DNA of 64,000 nucleotides from Larix kaempferi. Its lineage: Eukaryota; Streptophyta; Pinopsida; Pinales; Pinaceae. The stretch is from NCBI GenBank assembly GCA_027924585.1, contig BSBM01001439.1, positions 62,001 to 126,000 of the forward strand. Direction: 5' to 3'. Positions within the stretch are counted from its first letter, which is position 1, and the number at the start of each line of letters is the position of its first letter. Positions 23,424 through 32,238 of this stretch are shown one piece after another. The notes under the pieces are model-generated. The model saw only the letters and a program-made list of their open reading frames with translations. It did no database searches and was not told where the DNA came from. The position numbers were made by a program, and so were the translations under genes.

Positions 23424-24330
23424 CGGGAGGCGAAATATACCACGCGGGTAATCCCAGGGTTAACCCGGGGAGACTAAGGGTAGCCATAACCGGGTCGCTT
23501 ACTACGCCCGAGGGAGGGAATAGAAAGGGGATGGTGTGGATGGGTGTAACACCAATGTGACTAGGGACCAATGGTGGTTGAGGTAACAAGGATGGTTGAT
23601 TGTTGGGTGTTTGTGTATTGTGGGACAGAGTACAGAGGTTAGCGACGTGGGTCTCCGGTGATGGTGGTGGAATGGACTGGAATGTAGAAGTCATCGGCGC
23701 GTCGGAGTAAATTCCGGGTCCCACTAAGGAAACAAATGAGGTAGTTGCACCACAAACAGGTTGTTCAACCATGGGGAGAACATTTTCAGGTGCAGCGGGG
23801 GCCTTGGGATCGTAATAGGTGAGTTGGTCGACCTTGACCACGCGTCCCTCATGGGGGAACATCATGGTACGAAAAACGGATGAGGTGAAAGCCCGCATGG
23901 CATACATGTAGCTACGACCAAGTAAGAGGTTATAGTCAAGTTGGGCATTGATGACCCCTATGTCAATGAGCACGGTTTTACCAGCCAGCTGGACGGGGAC
24001 ATTGGCGAGGAGGCCTTGGGGTTGAGCCGAACGGTCGTCGTAGGCTCGTAATGTAGTGGTGGACTGCTGGAGAGTAGGGGATTCCAACTTCTGCCAAACG
24101 AATGTGGACATAACGCATGTAGAGGCACCTTCATCGATAATGCACCGATGGATGACAAGATTCCGAACCGAAACGAAAACTTGGAATGCTAAAGTGGAAG
24201 GCAAGCGTGGTTTGGATTGGTCTGACTCGAATGCCATCAGTTGTGAATCATTGGGGTCAATGGCGCCAATGGCGGAGAGTAAAGTCTTGCGCTGTGAAGG
24301 ACAGTTTTTTAAGACTTCTAAAGCAGACAT
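23263..24330 (-). CDS. aspartic protease region of the Tat-like element
   Basis: The frame is continuous with Gag apart from one TAG at 24367-24369. The protease signature is IIDEGAST near residues 64-71 counted from the ATG at 24330. The commoner form is D-S/T-G-A, so Glu replaces Ser/Thr after the catalytic Asp, which may affect activity. LLGRSYM about 95 residues later fits the second conserved strand of retropepsins. The C-terminal 150 residues are Pro/Thr-rich linker leading into the knuckle spacer. It would cut the Gag-Pol polyprotein inside virus-like particles. Confidence 0.75.
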   Translation of the reverse strand: MSALEVLKNCPSQRKTLLSAIGAIDPNDSQLMAFESDQSKPRLPSTLAFQVFVSVRNLVIHRCIIDEGASTCVMSTFVWQKLESPTLQQSTTTLRAYDDRSAQPQGLLANVPVQLAGKTVLIDIGVINAQLDYNLLLGRSYMYAMRAFTSSVFRTMMFPHEGRVVKVDQLTYYDPKAPAAPENVLPMVEQPVCGATTSFVSLVGPGIYSDAPMTSTFQSIPPPSPETHVANLCTLSHNTQTPNNQPSLLPQPPLVPSHIGVTPIHTIPFLFPPSGVVSDPVMATLSLPGLTLGLPAWYISPPVAPPTPNVILQPVQPIVTSTQPPPGINTSSSSTNPPPLIRPTTIHCGTPTQSS

Positions 24331-24366
24331 GGCTACAGGAGACTGGGCTAAGTCATCGACAATGTT

Positions 24367-26562
24367 CTAATTCGACGCAGCACGAGCATTGGGATTATTG
24401 TTGATGCGACGGAGTGGGAAGCGAGGTGCTTTAGAAGCGCCATTGAGTGGAGCCGGAGGTATACGTAACGTCTGATCTGTGGGATGAACGTTAGTGTTCT
24501 TGTCGGCGGGAGGGGCTTCAGGGGTGGAGCCATATTGGTTCCGGCGGGTTTGGAGGTTGGCATCTGCGGATGACATCATCAACAAGTGGTGGGTATCTGA
24601 ATCAAACATGGGTTGATCAGGAGCGGCATAAGTGATTTGTTGTGGTGGCGCGTTGCCCTGAGGGGGAGCTAACGGCTGAGTGTTCACTACGCCTTGGGTT
24701 GGAAAGGGGTTTTGCAGCACCAAAGGTTGATGTTGAGGTGGTGGAGGGTTGGGTGGCGGCTGAGGAGCCGCTTGTCCTTGACGATGGGCATCGTCAGTAC
24801 AGAGTTGCCGAGCTCGCTCCAAATGTGGGCAAGCATGTGTGTAATGGCCATAGACCCCGCAAATAGAACAAGGATGGTTTGTTCTGAGGTTATTGTTTTT
24901 GGGCTGCCTGGGGTTACAATCCGGATTCTGGTTGGGAGGAGCAACGTTATTATTTTGCGGAGGATTGGGAGGTGGAGGACCTTGATGTTGTTGTTGGTTG
25001 TTTCTGCGGTTACGTCCTCTTCCACAGTTTTTTTGTCCACCCTGGTTGCGCTGGTTGTTTTGGTGTTGGGGTTGATTGTGTTGTGTGTACACTTGCCCTT
25101 GAGCAGCGAGAGGATTTTGGTTCGCCGCAGGTGCTGGAGCAGGTTGTGGTGGATAATAAGCCGGTGGGGCTGGAGGTGGTCCAGTTACCTGCTGGGGTTG
25201 TTGGTAACCCTGAGCTATTGGAGGTGTTGGGTTAGCTGTTGCAGCTTGATGTGGGTAATACATTGGTTGAGGTGCGGCTGGGGGGGCGTATGCAGGTGGT
25301 GCATGACCAAAGCACTGAGGTGGACATGAAGGTCCGTGGGTATGGTGGTGATGTGCCATGGGAGCATATGAACTGGTTGCTCCAGATTGAGATGTAGCCC
25401 GCGAAAGGTCAGGACCATGGCTAGGATGTGCAATGGAAAAGGGTTGGGGATGCGAGGCCATACGACCAATGATGCCATCTGCGGCATGGGATGCCCCCGA
25501 CGCATCGTGTTGGGATGACTCGCCCCGAGGGGCGTCTGGTATAATGGTATACAGATAACCCGATTGGGCGTAAATGAGGTCAAACTGTTGGGCTTTGAGG
25601 ATGGCATCTTCTTCAGACTGGGGTCGTTTGGATGCCACATCCTTCGCAATGAGAGGGAGGAGGGATTTGAGAAACCAATCTAAGAAGATACGGTCGTCTA
25701 ACTTGATTTTGCAGAGGCTTCGGCGTCGACGACACTCATGAATGTGATCAGTGATGTGGGTGGCCGTGTTCTGTCTGCAAGACAGTAGGATCTCGACTCC
25801 CGCATCATAGCAGATAGGTAACTGGAAGAACTGCAGGAAGGTTGAGGCGAGGGAGGTAAAGGTGGCATGGGTCCCATGGGGCTGCTCGATATACCACTTA
25901 GCTGCAGATCCAGTGAAGGTGCGCTGTAAGAGACGGAGGCGGACAGAGTCGTCCACTATGGAGTTGGAGGAACACCATAGATGGAAGGACATGATATGGT
26001 TCTGGGGGTCCTCACTGGCCTTGCCCTCAAACTTAGGGATGTCGAAGGAGACTTTGGTGAGAATATGAGGCCATGCAGGGTCGTGTCTGATAGGATCATT
26101 GGTTAGCCTGGCTAAGTCTGGTAAGTTCAGACTCGCCATGTAAGGTAAGCTAGCAGATGGATGTGGCGTAGTGACTGGGACATGACTAGTCATGGTGGTA
26201 TGATGTAATGGTCCAATAGCCCCTAAGGGTATGCTAGGTATTGAAGGTATGTGTCCTCCAATAGCTGTGGTCTGGTATGGACCAGCGTTTCCAAGTGCAA
26301 CATGGGTTACACCGGGGTTAGGAATAGTAGTGGTGATTCCTGGAATCTGGGTTGTGGTAATCAGAGGGGGTGTGACCCCTATGTTGGGCATACCCATAGT
26401 AGGAGGTAGTCTCGTGTTGGGCATTCCTAAAGGTGGAGTGTTCGCCATATTATGCATACCTAGGGGGGTGGTGGTTGCCATGGATGGCACCGCAGTAGAA
26501 GGGTTTGTGGATGTATCTCCTATGGTGCTGGTAAAAAGTGGGTCGAATTGTGTTCCAGCCAT
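24367..26562 (-). CDS. Gag polyprotein of the Tat-like element
   Basis: ATG 26562 opens an intact 731-codon frame. Residues 1-155 are low complexity (Pro, Thr, Gly, Met). A capsid core lies at about 160-315 (WPHILTKVSFDIPKFEG, WYIEQPHGTHATFTSL, FLKSLLPLIAKDV). A long Pro/Gln/Asn-rich linker follows. One CCHC knuckle, CSICGVYGHYTHAC, sits at 565-578 (24,870-24,829), and a tail of about 150 residues ends it. The protein would package element RNA. The stop is a single TAG before the protease in the same frame. It is the largest intact frame in the window, which agrees with the low LTR divergence. Confidence 0.92.
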   Translation of the reverse strand: MAGTQFDPLFTSTIGDTSTNPSTAVPSMATTTPLGMHNMANTPPLGMPNTRLPPTMGMPNIGVTPPLITTTQIPGITTTIPNPGVTHVALGNAGPYQTTAIGGHIPSIPSIPLGAIGPLHHTTMTSHVPVTTPHPSASLPYMASLNLPDLARLTNDPIRHDPAWPHILTKVSFDIPKFEGKASEDPQNHIMSFHLWCSSNSIVDDSVRLRLLQRTFTGSAAKWYIEQPHGTHATFTSLASTFLQFFQLPICYDAGVEILLSCRQNTATHITDHIHECRRRRSLCKIKLDDRIFLDWFLKSLLPLIAKDVASKRPQSEEDAILKAQQFDLIYAQSGYLYTIIPDAPRGESSQHDASGASHAADGIIGRMASHPQPFSIAHPSHGPDLSRATSQSGATSSYAPMAHHHHTHGPSCPPQCFGHAPPAYAPPAAPQPMYYPHQAATANPTPPIAQGYQQPQQVTGPPPAPPAYYPPQPAPAPAANQNPLAAQGQVYTQHNQPQHQNNQRNQGGQKNCGRGRNRRNNQQQHQGPPPPNPPQNNNVAPPNQNPDCNPRQPKNNNLRTNHPCSICGVYGHYTHACPHLERARQLCTDDAHRQGQAAPQPPPNPPPPQHQPLVLQNPFPTQGVVNTQPLAPPQGNAPPQQITYAAPDQPMFDSDTHHLLMMSSADANLQTRRNQYGSTPEAPPADKNTNVHPTDQTLRIPPAPLNGASKAPRFPLRRINNNPNARAASN

Positions 26563-27970
26563 GAGGTTGGTTGGGAATAACCCAGTAGGGTTTTTGGATT
26601 CAGCCTCAGAATCAGATGTGAAGTGAGGCGTGTCAAAATCGGATGACTGTATGGTTGACCGACGATGTGTCGAGTCAAGGGATAAGGCTCTACGTCGGTG
26701 ATGTGGAGAGCCAAGTAGACTGAACTTTGGGAGTTCGCCCTGAAGACGACGAGAGCGTCTAAAATTCTCAATGGTGAGAAATAAGTTTTTTGTGTAAAAA
26801 TCTTCTGTGTAAGATGGTAATGTATAAAAAACTCAAAACCCTAATGCAGCCAAGGGTGCAAAAAGGGGAGTGAAAATAAAGGCTCTCAGGCCAAAAAAAT
26901 CAACCTCAAAAAGCACTTATTATAGCAGCTGTGCTATAATAAGTGGAGGGATACAAAAAATGGTCAGAGTACCAACAGGCAAACAGCTTCTAGAAAAAAG
27001 AGGTGCTACTAGACCAAAGGTGGATTGTATCATGCAAACACCTAACTAAAAGTATTGTGAATCAACAAAGGATATTCTCTGCAAGGTGATGAAATCCAAG
27101 TCAAATAATATTGAGTGTTGAATCAACGGCTAGATATCCCCCTACCGGGAGGGACACCGGGTAATCAATCCTAAAGAATGGCAACTAGGATACTCCGTTC
27201 ATGACACGTCCAGAAAAGGTAAATCTGCCGTTTGGTCCTTTTACCGCAATACCCCCATACAGGGATATCCCGAGAACTACGAATGGTAGCCCTTCGATTA
27301 CTGAATGGATTTCGGTATTCCACTCAGGCTTCCGGAACCATCCTCGCGACTTCAACCCTCCTAGGGGAGAGGCCTTCCGATAAACTGGTTGTGACAGTGC
27401 CAAAAAATACTAGGAGATTTTGGTTCCCTAATGGACAACAGCTATGTCTCAGATGTAATAACTGAGGGGTGTTATTGGAACACCTATCCCCTCAGTTCTA
27501 CCTAGCTACAAAGTTCTTTTAAGTGTTCCCCAAGTGGGGTTAAAAGTTGGTTGAAGTTAGGGTAAATTTTAAGGCTCAGTTTAAATTATGTGTTTGAGTG
27601 GGTGCACGTGTGGTATTTTAAACTGAAATTGAAAATGTAAATGCTTTGCGGAAAATATTCAAAAAACAAAGGATTTTTTGAAATAGGAAAGCAAATAATA
27701 TGACTTCTTTAAGAAATAAATGGATTTCTTTTAAAACTTGCTATGGGCAAAATATCAAGGAAGTAAACAGTAAAAAAATTTATCTAGATAAAATGCAAAT
27801 AAATCCTTCTTTCAATTTCTGAAAATTTTTAAAAAGACTTTCTAAAGGAGCATTCTAAATAGTAAAATATTTCTATGGCTGTAAAGAATGCAGGAATATA
27901 ATACTGTAAAATGTGCTAATTGGGCAGAAAATACAGCAAAAAATTAATTTTTTAAACGGATTGGCCGAAT
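26563..27970 (-). other. leader (5' UTR) of the Tat-like element
   Basis: This is non-coding sequence between the primer-binding site end and Gag. It contains a perfect hairpin (26914-26945) and, nearer the LTR, a 33-bp tandem array. No conserved frame was recognised. A leader of about 1.9 kb is long, as is usual in Tat/Ogre elements. Confidence 0.6.
26914..26945 (-). other. perfect 14-bp hairpin in the element leader
   Basis: CACTTATTATAGCA and TGCTATAATAAGTG are exact inverted repeats separated by GCTG. The loop and adjacent stem contain the self-complementary CAGCTG. The hairpin lies about 350 nt upstream of the Gag ATG in the genomic RNA. Confidence 0.9.
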
Positions 27971-28222
27971 GGAAAAAATTGGCATCGCGGGTTTTGATAG
28001 AACAGCCACGATGGACCAAGCGGGTTTCTGTCACACAGTCACGATGGGCAGCGCGGGTTTCAGTCGCGAAGCCGCGATGTGCAGCGCTGGATTTCGTCAC
28101 ACAGTCGCGATGTGCAGCGCAAAAAATGTCCGCGAAGCCGCGATGTGCAGCGCGCTAATAAGCCGCGAAGCTGCGATGAACCGCGCGGAAAAGAGCCGCG
28201 CAGTCATGATGAGCCGCGCGAC
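27971..28222. repeat. 33-bp minisatellite in the leader of the Tat-like element
   Basis: About 7.5 units start at 28004, 28037, 28070, 28103, 28136 and 28169, each exactly 33 bp apart, with degenerate edges. The core is AG(C/T)CGCGATGTGCAGCGC. It is much richer in CpG than the flanks. Because 33 is a multiple of three, spurious frames cross it on both strands; they are not called as genes. Confidence 0.9.
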
Positions 28223-28436
28223 TGTTAGGCAAAAAGTCGCAAGGCGAAAGCCGTACGCGGACGTCGAAAAACGAACCCGAAAATTGAAAATTTTGTGTTG
28301 TTAATGGCAATAAAATGGGCCAAGATCTAGAACAACAATAGATCTGCTGTCTAGGGTGGCAGATCTATGAAATAAACTGACTAAAACGAATAAAAACTAA
28401 GATCTAAAGCAAAAGTGAGATCTAAAAATTCGAAAG

Positions 28437-28450
28437 CAGCGGAGTCGCCA
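28437..28450 (-). promoter_or_regulatory. primer-binding site of the Tat-like element
   Basis: On the minus strand TGGCGACTCCGCTG lies five bases inside the 5' LTR. It is not the initiator-Met type used by the other elements here. The cognate tRNA is not certain; Ogre-type elements are reported to use tRNA-Arg. Confidence 0.65.
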
Positions 28451-28455
28451 AAAAC

Positions 28456-29160
28456 TGTTGGCTTGGTTTTGCAACCAAGCTTAGTGCTATGGGCACCTGC
28501 TAACTAGTAGCAGCAGTTTCAATATTAAGCAAAAACAATAAACTAAATCTAAATCTAAAACTAAACTAGCATGTGCATATCATAATAAACTTTTGAATTG
28601 AAAACAAGAACAAGAAATAGAAAAAATAACTTTGTATTGAAAATGGGGGCAAGCAAGTGCTTGCAATAATAATACCTCCAAGTGATGAAGATGGTTGAGT
28701 AGCTCCAAGGGTGAGCAGCTCCAAACTCCAAAGGGTCCTTCTCCAAGGTTGCTACAATGGCCAAAAGCTCAAGGGAGATTTTGGCAGCATGAGGATAGGA
28801 AGATGGATGGATGTAAAGTGAGGAGTCCCTACCACCTTTTTATAGGTTTTGGTGGTGGGGAATACCATTGTGGTTTTGAGGAAACCAATGGTATTGACCA
28901 ACATGGTTTAGGTACCTTTTCCCTCCTTTTTTCTTTTTTGAATATTTTTAATATTTTTATTCTCTTTTTAATATTTTTGGGAATTCTAGACCCTTTTTTA
29001 GGGTTTTTTAGGAAAAATACTCATTTTGAGTGGAAAAAGGGGTGTATTAAGGCCTTTTGGTGACCTTTTGTTGGCTTCAGAGGCTCAAATAGTGAAAAAG
29101 TGGACAAATGGATCATGCGAATAAGGAAATGAGCTAGTGAGCACTTTTTGGGTGTTAACA
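28456..29160 (-). repeat. right LTR (5' LTR, promoter side) of the Tat-like element
   Basis: It is nearly identical to 16597-17311. The minus-strand TATAAAAA at 28837-28844 should direct transcription leftwards through the leader and Gag. Confidence 0.95.
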
Positions 29161-29500
29161 CATGTCATGCCTTCTATTAATCAGTATCGATCTATCTCAC
29201 CGTCATGAGATGCATTTCAAATCATATTCTAATCCTACATCCCGCCCAATGAAGGACCCATGTATGAGTATATGCTTTCTCTGTTTAGTTTTTTGTAGCA
29301 CTATTACATCACAAGTTATGTTGTATGTGTGTCAATATCATCAAAGGTACCATTGTTTCACACGTCTTCAATGGTTCCACTTCATGTATATTACTTACAA
29401 TATCATCTAGGTATAGGCCTACCCTCTACAAACATTGCATTTTACTTTTTGTCATAGGTTCCACCCCGTATTGGTGAATGACCTCACCACTCTATCAGAA
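29161..29500 (+). mobile_element. relic copy A, continuation after the nested insertions
   Basis: CATGTCATGCCTTC and the next ~330 bp match 55,625-55,970 in relic copy B, including the block that reads CTACAAACATTGCATTTTAC. This shows that 14,507 and 29,161 were once adjacent, apart from 12 bp left at 16,585-16,596. The match fades near 29,500. Confidence 0.8.
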
Positions 29501-30011
29501 TGCAATATCTTTGTTAGGGATATGGATCCTTGCTAGAAACAAAGCAAGGAATATGGTATTAGGTTGAATTTGTTAGGGTTATGGACATCAACTGGCAGCA
29601 GAGCAACATCATGGATTTGAAAATCTAGCTTGGAGAAATAACATAATATAAGTCCTTAATGAAATGGGCTTTTCAATATGGCATAAATTTGAAACTATGG
29701 TTATGCTTGAAATAGATTAACCTCGTCATTGATGCCTTTCAATCAACCTAGTAAATTGATGCAGCTAAGGAATCCATGAAAGATTAAATTCTTATCACTA
29801 AGGAAGCTTTTATGGTTACCCACTTTCGAGGTATACGATGTGCTGGGATTAAAGTTTGTCAAAAATCTTCTTCTCTTGCTCATTATTTTTCAATATAAGG
29901 ACAAAGATTCATGGATTTTGTTTAATTTGTTGCCTTTTTTTTAGGCCTCAACAATCCCCTGTTGCAGGAAACTCCCCCTACGAATAGGTTGAATCCCTCT
30001 TGGATATACGA
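29501..30011. other. unassigned DNA between relic A and the solo LTR
   Basis: This may be the rest of relic A, but copy B does not match here. No domain was recognised. The last five bases, TACGA, are the target duplication of the solo LTR. Confidence 0.4.
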
Positions 30012-31460
30012 TGTAATACCCCCAATTTTGACCCTTAGGAAATATTGGCTTCTAATGTAAATATTGCATACACACGTTGTATGTTTTCCTAGCGTGGAGC
30101 TCAAGGCCAAGGCCCCGCTAGTGAAAGCCCGAATTTTGATTTAAAAGGCAAGCATTGATATTTGATGCCCATGTGCTCTTAAGCCATGGAAATTGTAATA
30201 GGATGTAAATAAACATCATGCAATATAAAATACCAAAACTGGCTACGGAGGCAACGAATGAGAAGGGTCCACGTGTATCCACTAGGGAGTGGTGAGGGGG
30301 CTAAGGGAGTGAACCATAGGTTGCCATATGTCTTTATGAGAACCCATTTGACTTTTCTAGATGACATTTATTCCTGTTGTAACAAAGTGGTTGAAGAATT
30401 AAGTCAATGGCTTTAATGGAGGATGGGCAACCCTGAAATTCGTATGGGTAGGTATGGGCTCTGTTTACTTGTCCCACAAGTCACTCTACCTCTTGGAATT
30501 TGCTTCTTCCTCATCCCCATTCCATGGGGGAAGAACCCAGCTTCATTCTCCATCCAAAAAACGAGCTCCCAGCAGTGAGAAAACCAGAAATCGCGACTGT
30601 GAGAGAACCCACGTTTTGGGAAGCCAAAAACGCCCAGAATGGGTATTGGACAGTGAAATCCAATGGGGGATTCATTGGTATGAGCCTTGGGGCGAATTTG
30701 GGAGCAATAGCTACCCCAAAATCCATGGGAAAACCCAGTTTTAACTGCCCAAAAAATCAGTGACGGATTTGGAGTTATATGAGACAGAGTTGTGAGAAAT
30801 CCAAGAGTGGATGTATGAACAGAGGATGGGGTTGTTGAGTCCAGCTTGAAGTGTATGTAGCTCTGGGATTGAGCTCAGTGGACTAGCATCCTCCTCCATC
30901 TCCTATTGCATGCTTGAAAAACCCAACTGTGTGTTGGCTTAGCATGACGGTTTGAGTGAAACACTGACTGTGAGTGAGCCATCTAGTTCCTCCTTAGTGG
31001 ATACACAGCCCAGCTCGGGGGTGATCTCTCAGCTGAAAGAATACAGGCTGGACAGAGATCTATGGTTGGGTGGAACGTTGCTCTCATGTAGCCCGTCGTT
31101 GGACATTGCGTTGCAAGATAAGTGCTCTCTATGATTTTAATTTATATACAATATGTGTTCTGCAATGTGTTATTTGAATGTTTATTCTTCATGATTAATG
31201 AAATCGATATGAAGTAGCATAAGAAGGGGATTGAATTCTCTGCCTATTGATTGCTTGAGATAAGTATGCTGATGCGAATCTATGCTTATGTGTGTTGTTA
31301 TGTTTAATTCCGCTGTGTTTTATTGAGTTGAATCTGCACACATAAGTTTTTAAATCTCATGAATTTTATGAGTAAAAATATTGGGGCTAAGTTTGCCAAA
31401 AGCCCCGGTGTGTTGTTAATGTTTCCTTCCCCACATTTAATGGAAGAAGGGGACATTACA
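30012..31460 (+). mobile_element. solo LTR, same family as the LARD
   Basis: It starts TGTAATACCCCC and ends GGACATTACA, and is flanked by an exact 5-bp duplication TACGA (30007-30011 and 31461-31465). Its first ~400 bp and several later blocks (for example the GTGTATCCACTAGGGA block) match the LARD LTRs at 36,149 and 43,707. At 1,449 bp it is about 1.2 kb shorter, because it lacks the minisatellite part. A lone LTR with a target duplication is the product of recombination between two LTRs. Confidence 0.9.
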
Positions 31461-31465
31461 TACGA

Positions 31466-32148
31466 TATTTCCCTAGACTTGCCAATCCAAGATAGAAAGG
31501 AAACAAATAGTACCTAACATCTCCTAGGCCTCATTCATACACAAGAAAGTGGAGAATTCGAGAAGGAAGGAAGAGGGTAGATGGCCTACCTTAGTCTAGC
31601 TCCTAGCTTGGAAATCCAAACTTGTGATCCTGCATACAAGAACAAATAACAAAACCTTCCAATGCACCAAGTGTATCAAATAATATCTAACTACCAATTA
31701 GTAGACATATTCATATGCATCCATCAAAAGAGACATGAAATGGGAGAATAGGCCAAGTTATATTAAAGGAAAGCCATGAACAATGTATACCAAAGCTATA
31801 CCTGACTCTATAGCAGCGTGTCCTTCAAACTTCCCTTCCAAATCCCTTTGAGCACCACAAGATCATAAGGACCTCCTCTCTTAGCTTATTTCCCTTTAAG
31901 CCCCTTGAGCCAAGGTATGAGGCTATCTTTATAGGATGGAGAAGCCAAACTACTTGGGTGAAAGAGTTGGATCAAGTGAGGATAAGGTGGATAAGGTGGA
32001 TCAAGGGAGATTGAGATTGCCTTGAATGGAAATTAAGAAAGATACTCGAAAGATAGGATGATCCACCAAATATCAAGCTCGGATCCCAACCCTAAAATCA
32101 TGGCAAAGGAGTCTCAATAGGATTATCGCTCCCCTAAGGCAGAGTACA
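31466..32148. other. unassigned DNA
   Basis: No domain was recognised. The sequence leads into the hairpin cluster and may be part of another, incomplete LTR. Confidence 0.35.
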
Positions 32149-32238
32149 GAGCGAAAATGTTGCAATTTTCGCTCCCCTGAAGGCATGCAAGGAGCGACAA
32201 TGTTGCCATTTTCGCTCCTCGGACAAGGGACGAGGAGC
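32149..32238. repeat. cluster of three overlapping inverted repeats
   Basis: GAGCGAAAAT and ATTTTCGCTC form a perfect 10-bp hairpin with a 6-nt loop at 32149-32174. GGAGCGA and TCGCTCC pair at 32191-32218. GCTCCTCG and CGAGGAGC pair perfectly at 32214-32238. All three share the word GAGCGAAAAT or its complement, so they look like a tandem repeat of one palindromic unit. Confidence 0.85.

Larger units (their letters stand above)
16597..29160 (-). mobile_element. Tat/Ogre-like Ty3/Gypsy retrotransposon, nearly complete, minus strand
   Basis: LTRs of 715 bp (16597-17311) and 705 bp (28456-29160) start TGTTGGC and end TTAACA. The 5-bp target duplication CATGT is exact (16592-16596 and 29161-29165). 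The coding order on the minus strand is Gag, protease, knuckle spacer, RT, RNase H and integrase, as in Ty3/Gypsy. A primer-binding site lies next to the right LTR and a purine tract next to the left. The LTRs differ by only about nine or ten substitutions and one 10-bp gap, so the insertion is young. Long non-coding ends carry two separate tandem arrays (19.1-19.8 kb and 28.0-28.2 kb). Stops and frameshifts in pol show that this copy is not autonomous now. Confidence 0.95.

Noticed and set aside
24642-25329. Plus-strand open frames of 74 to 211 codons across 24.6-25.3 kb
   Set aside because: They are shadows of the GC-rich, repeat-containing Gag frame on the minus strand.
27913-28304. Plus-strand frames of 81 and 111 codons with an 11-residue repeat (AAMCSAG-type)
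   Set aside because: They are translations of the 33-bp minisatellite, antisense to the element, and arise because 33 is divisible by three.
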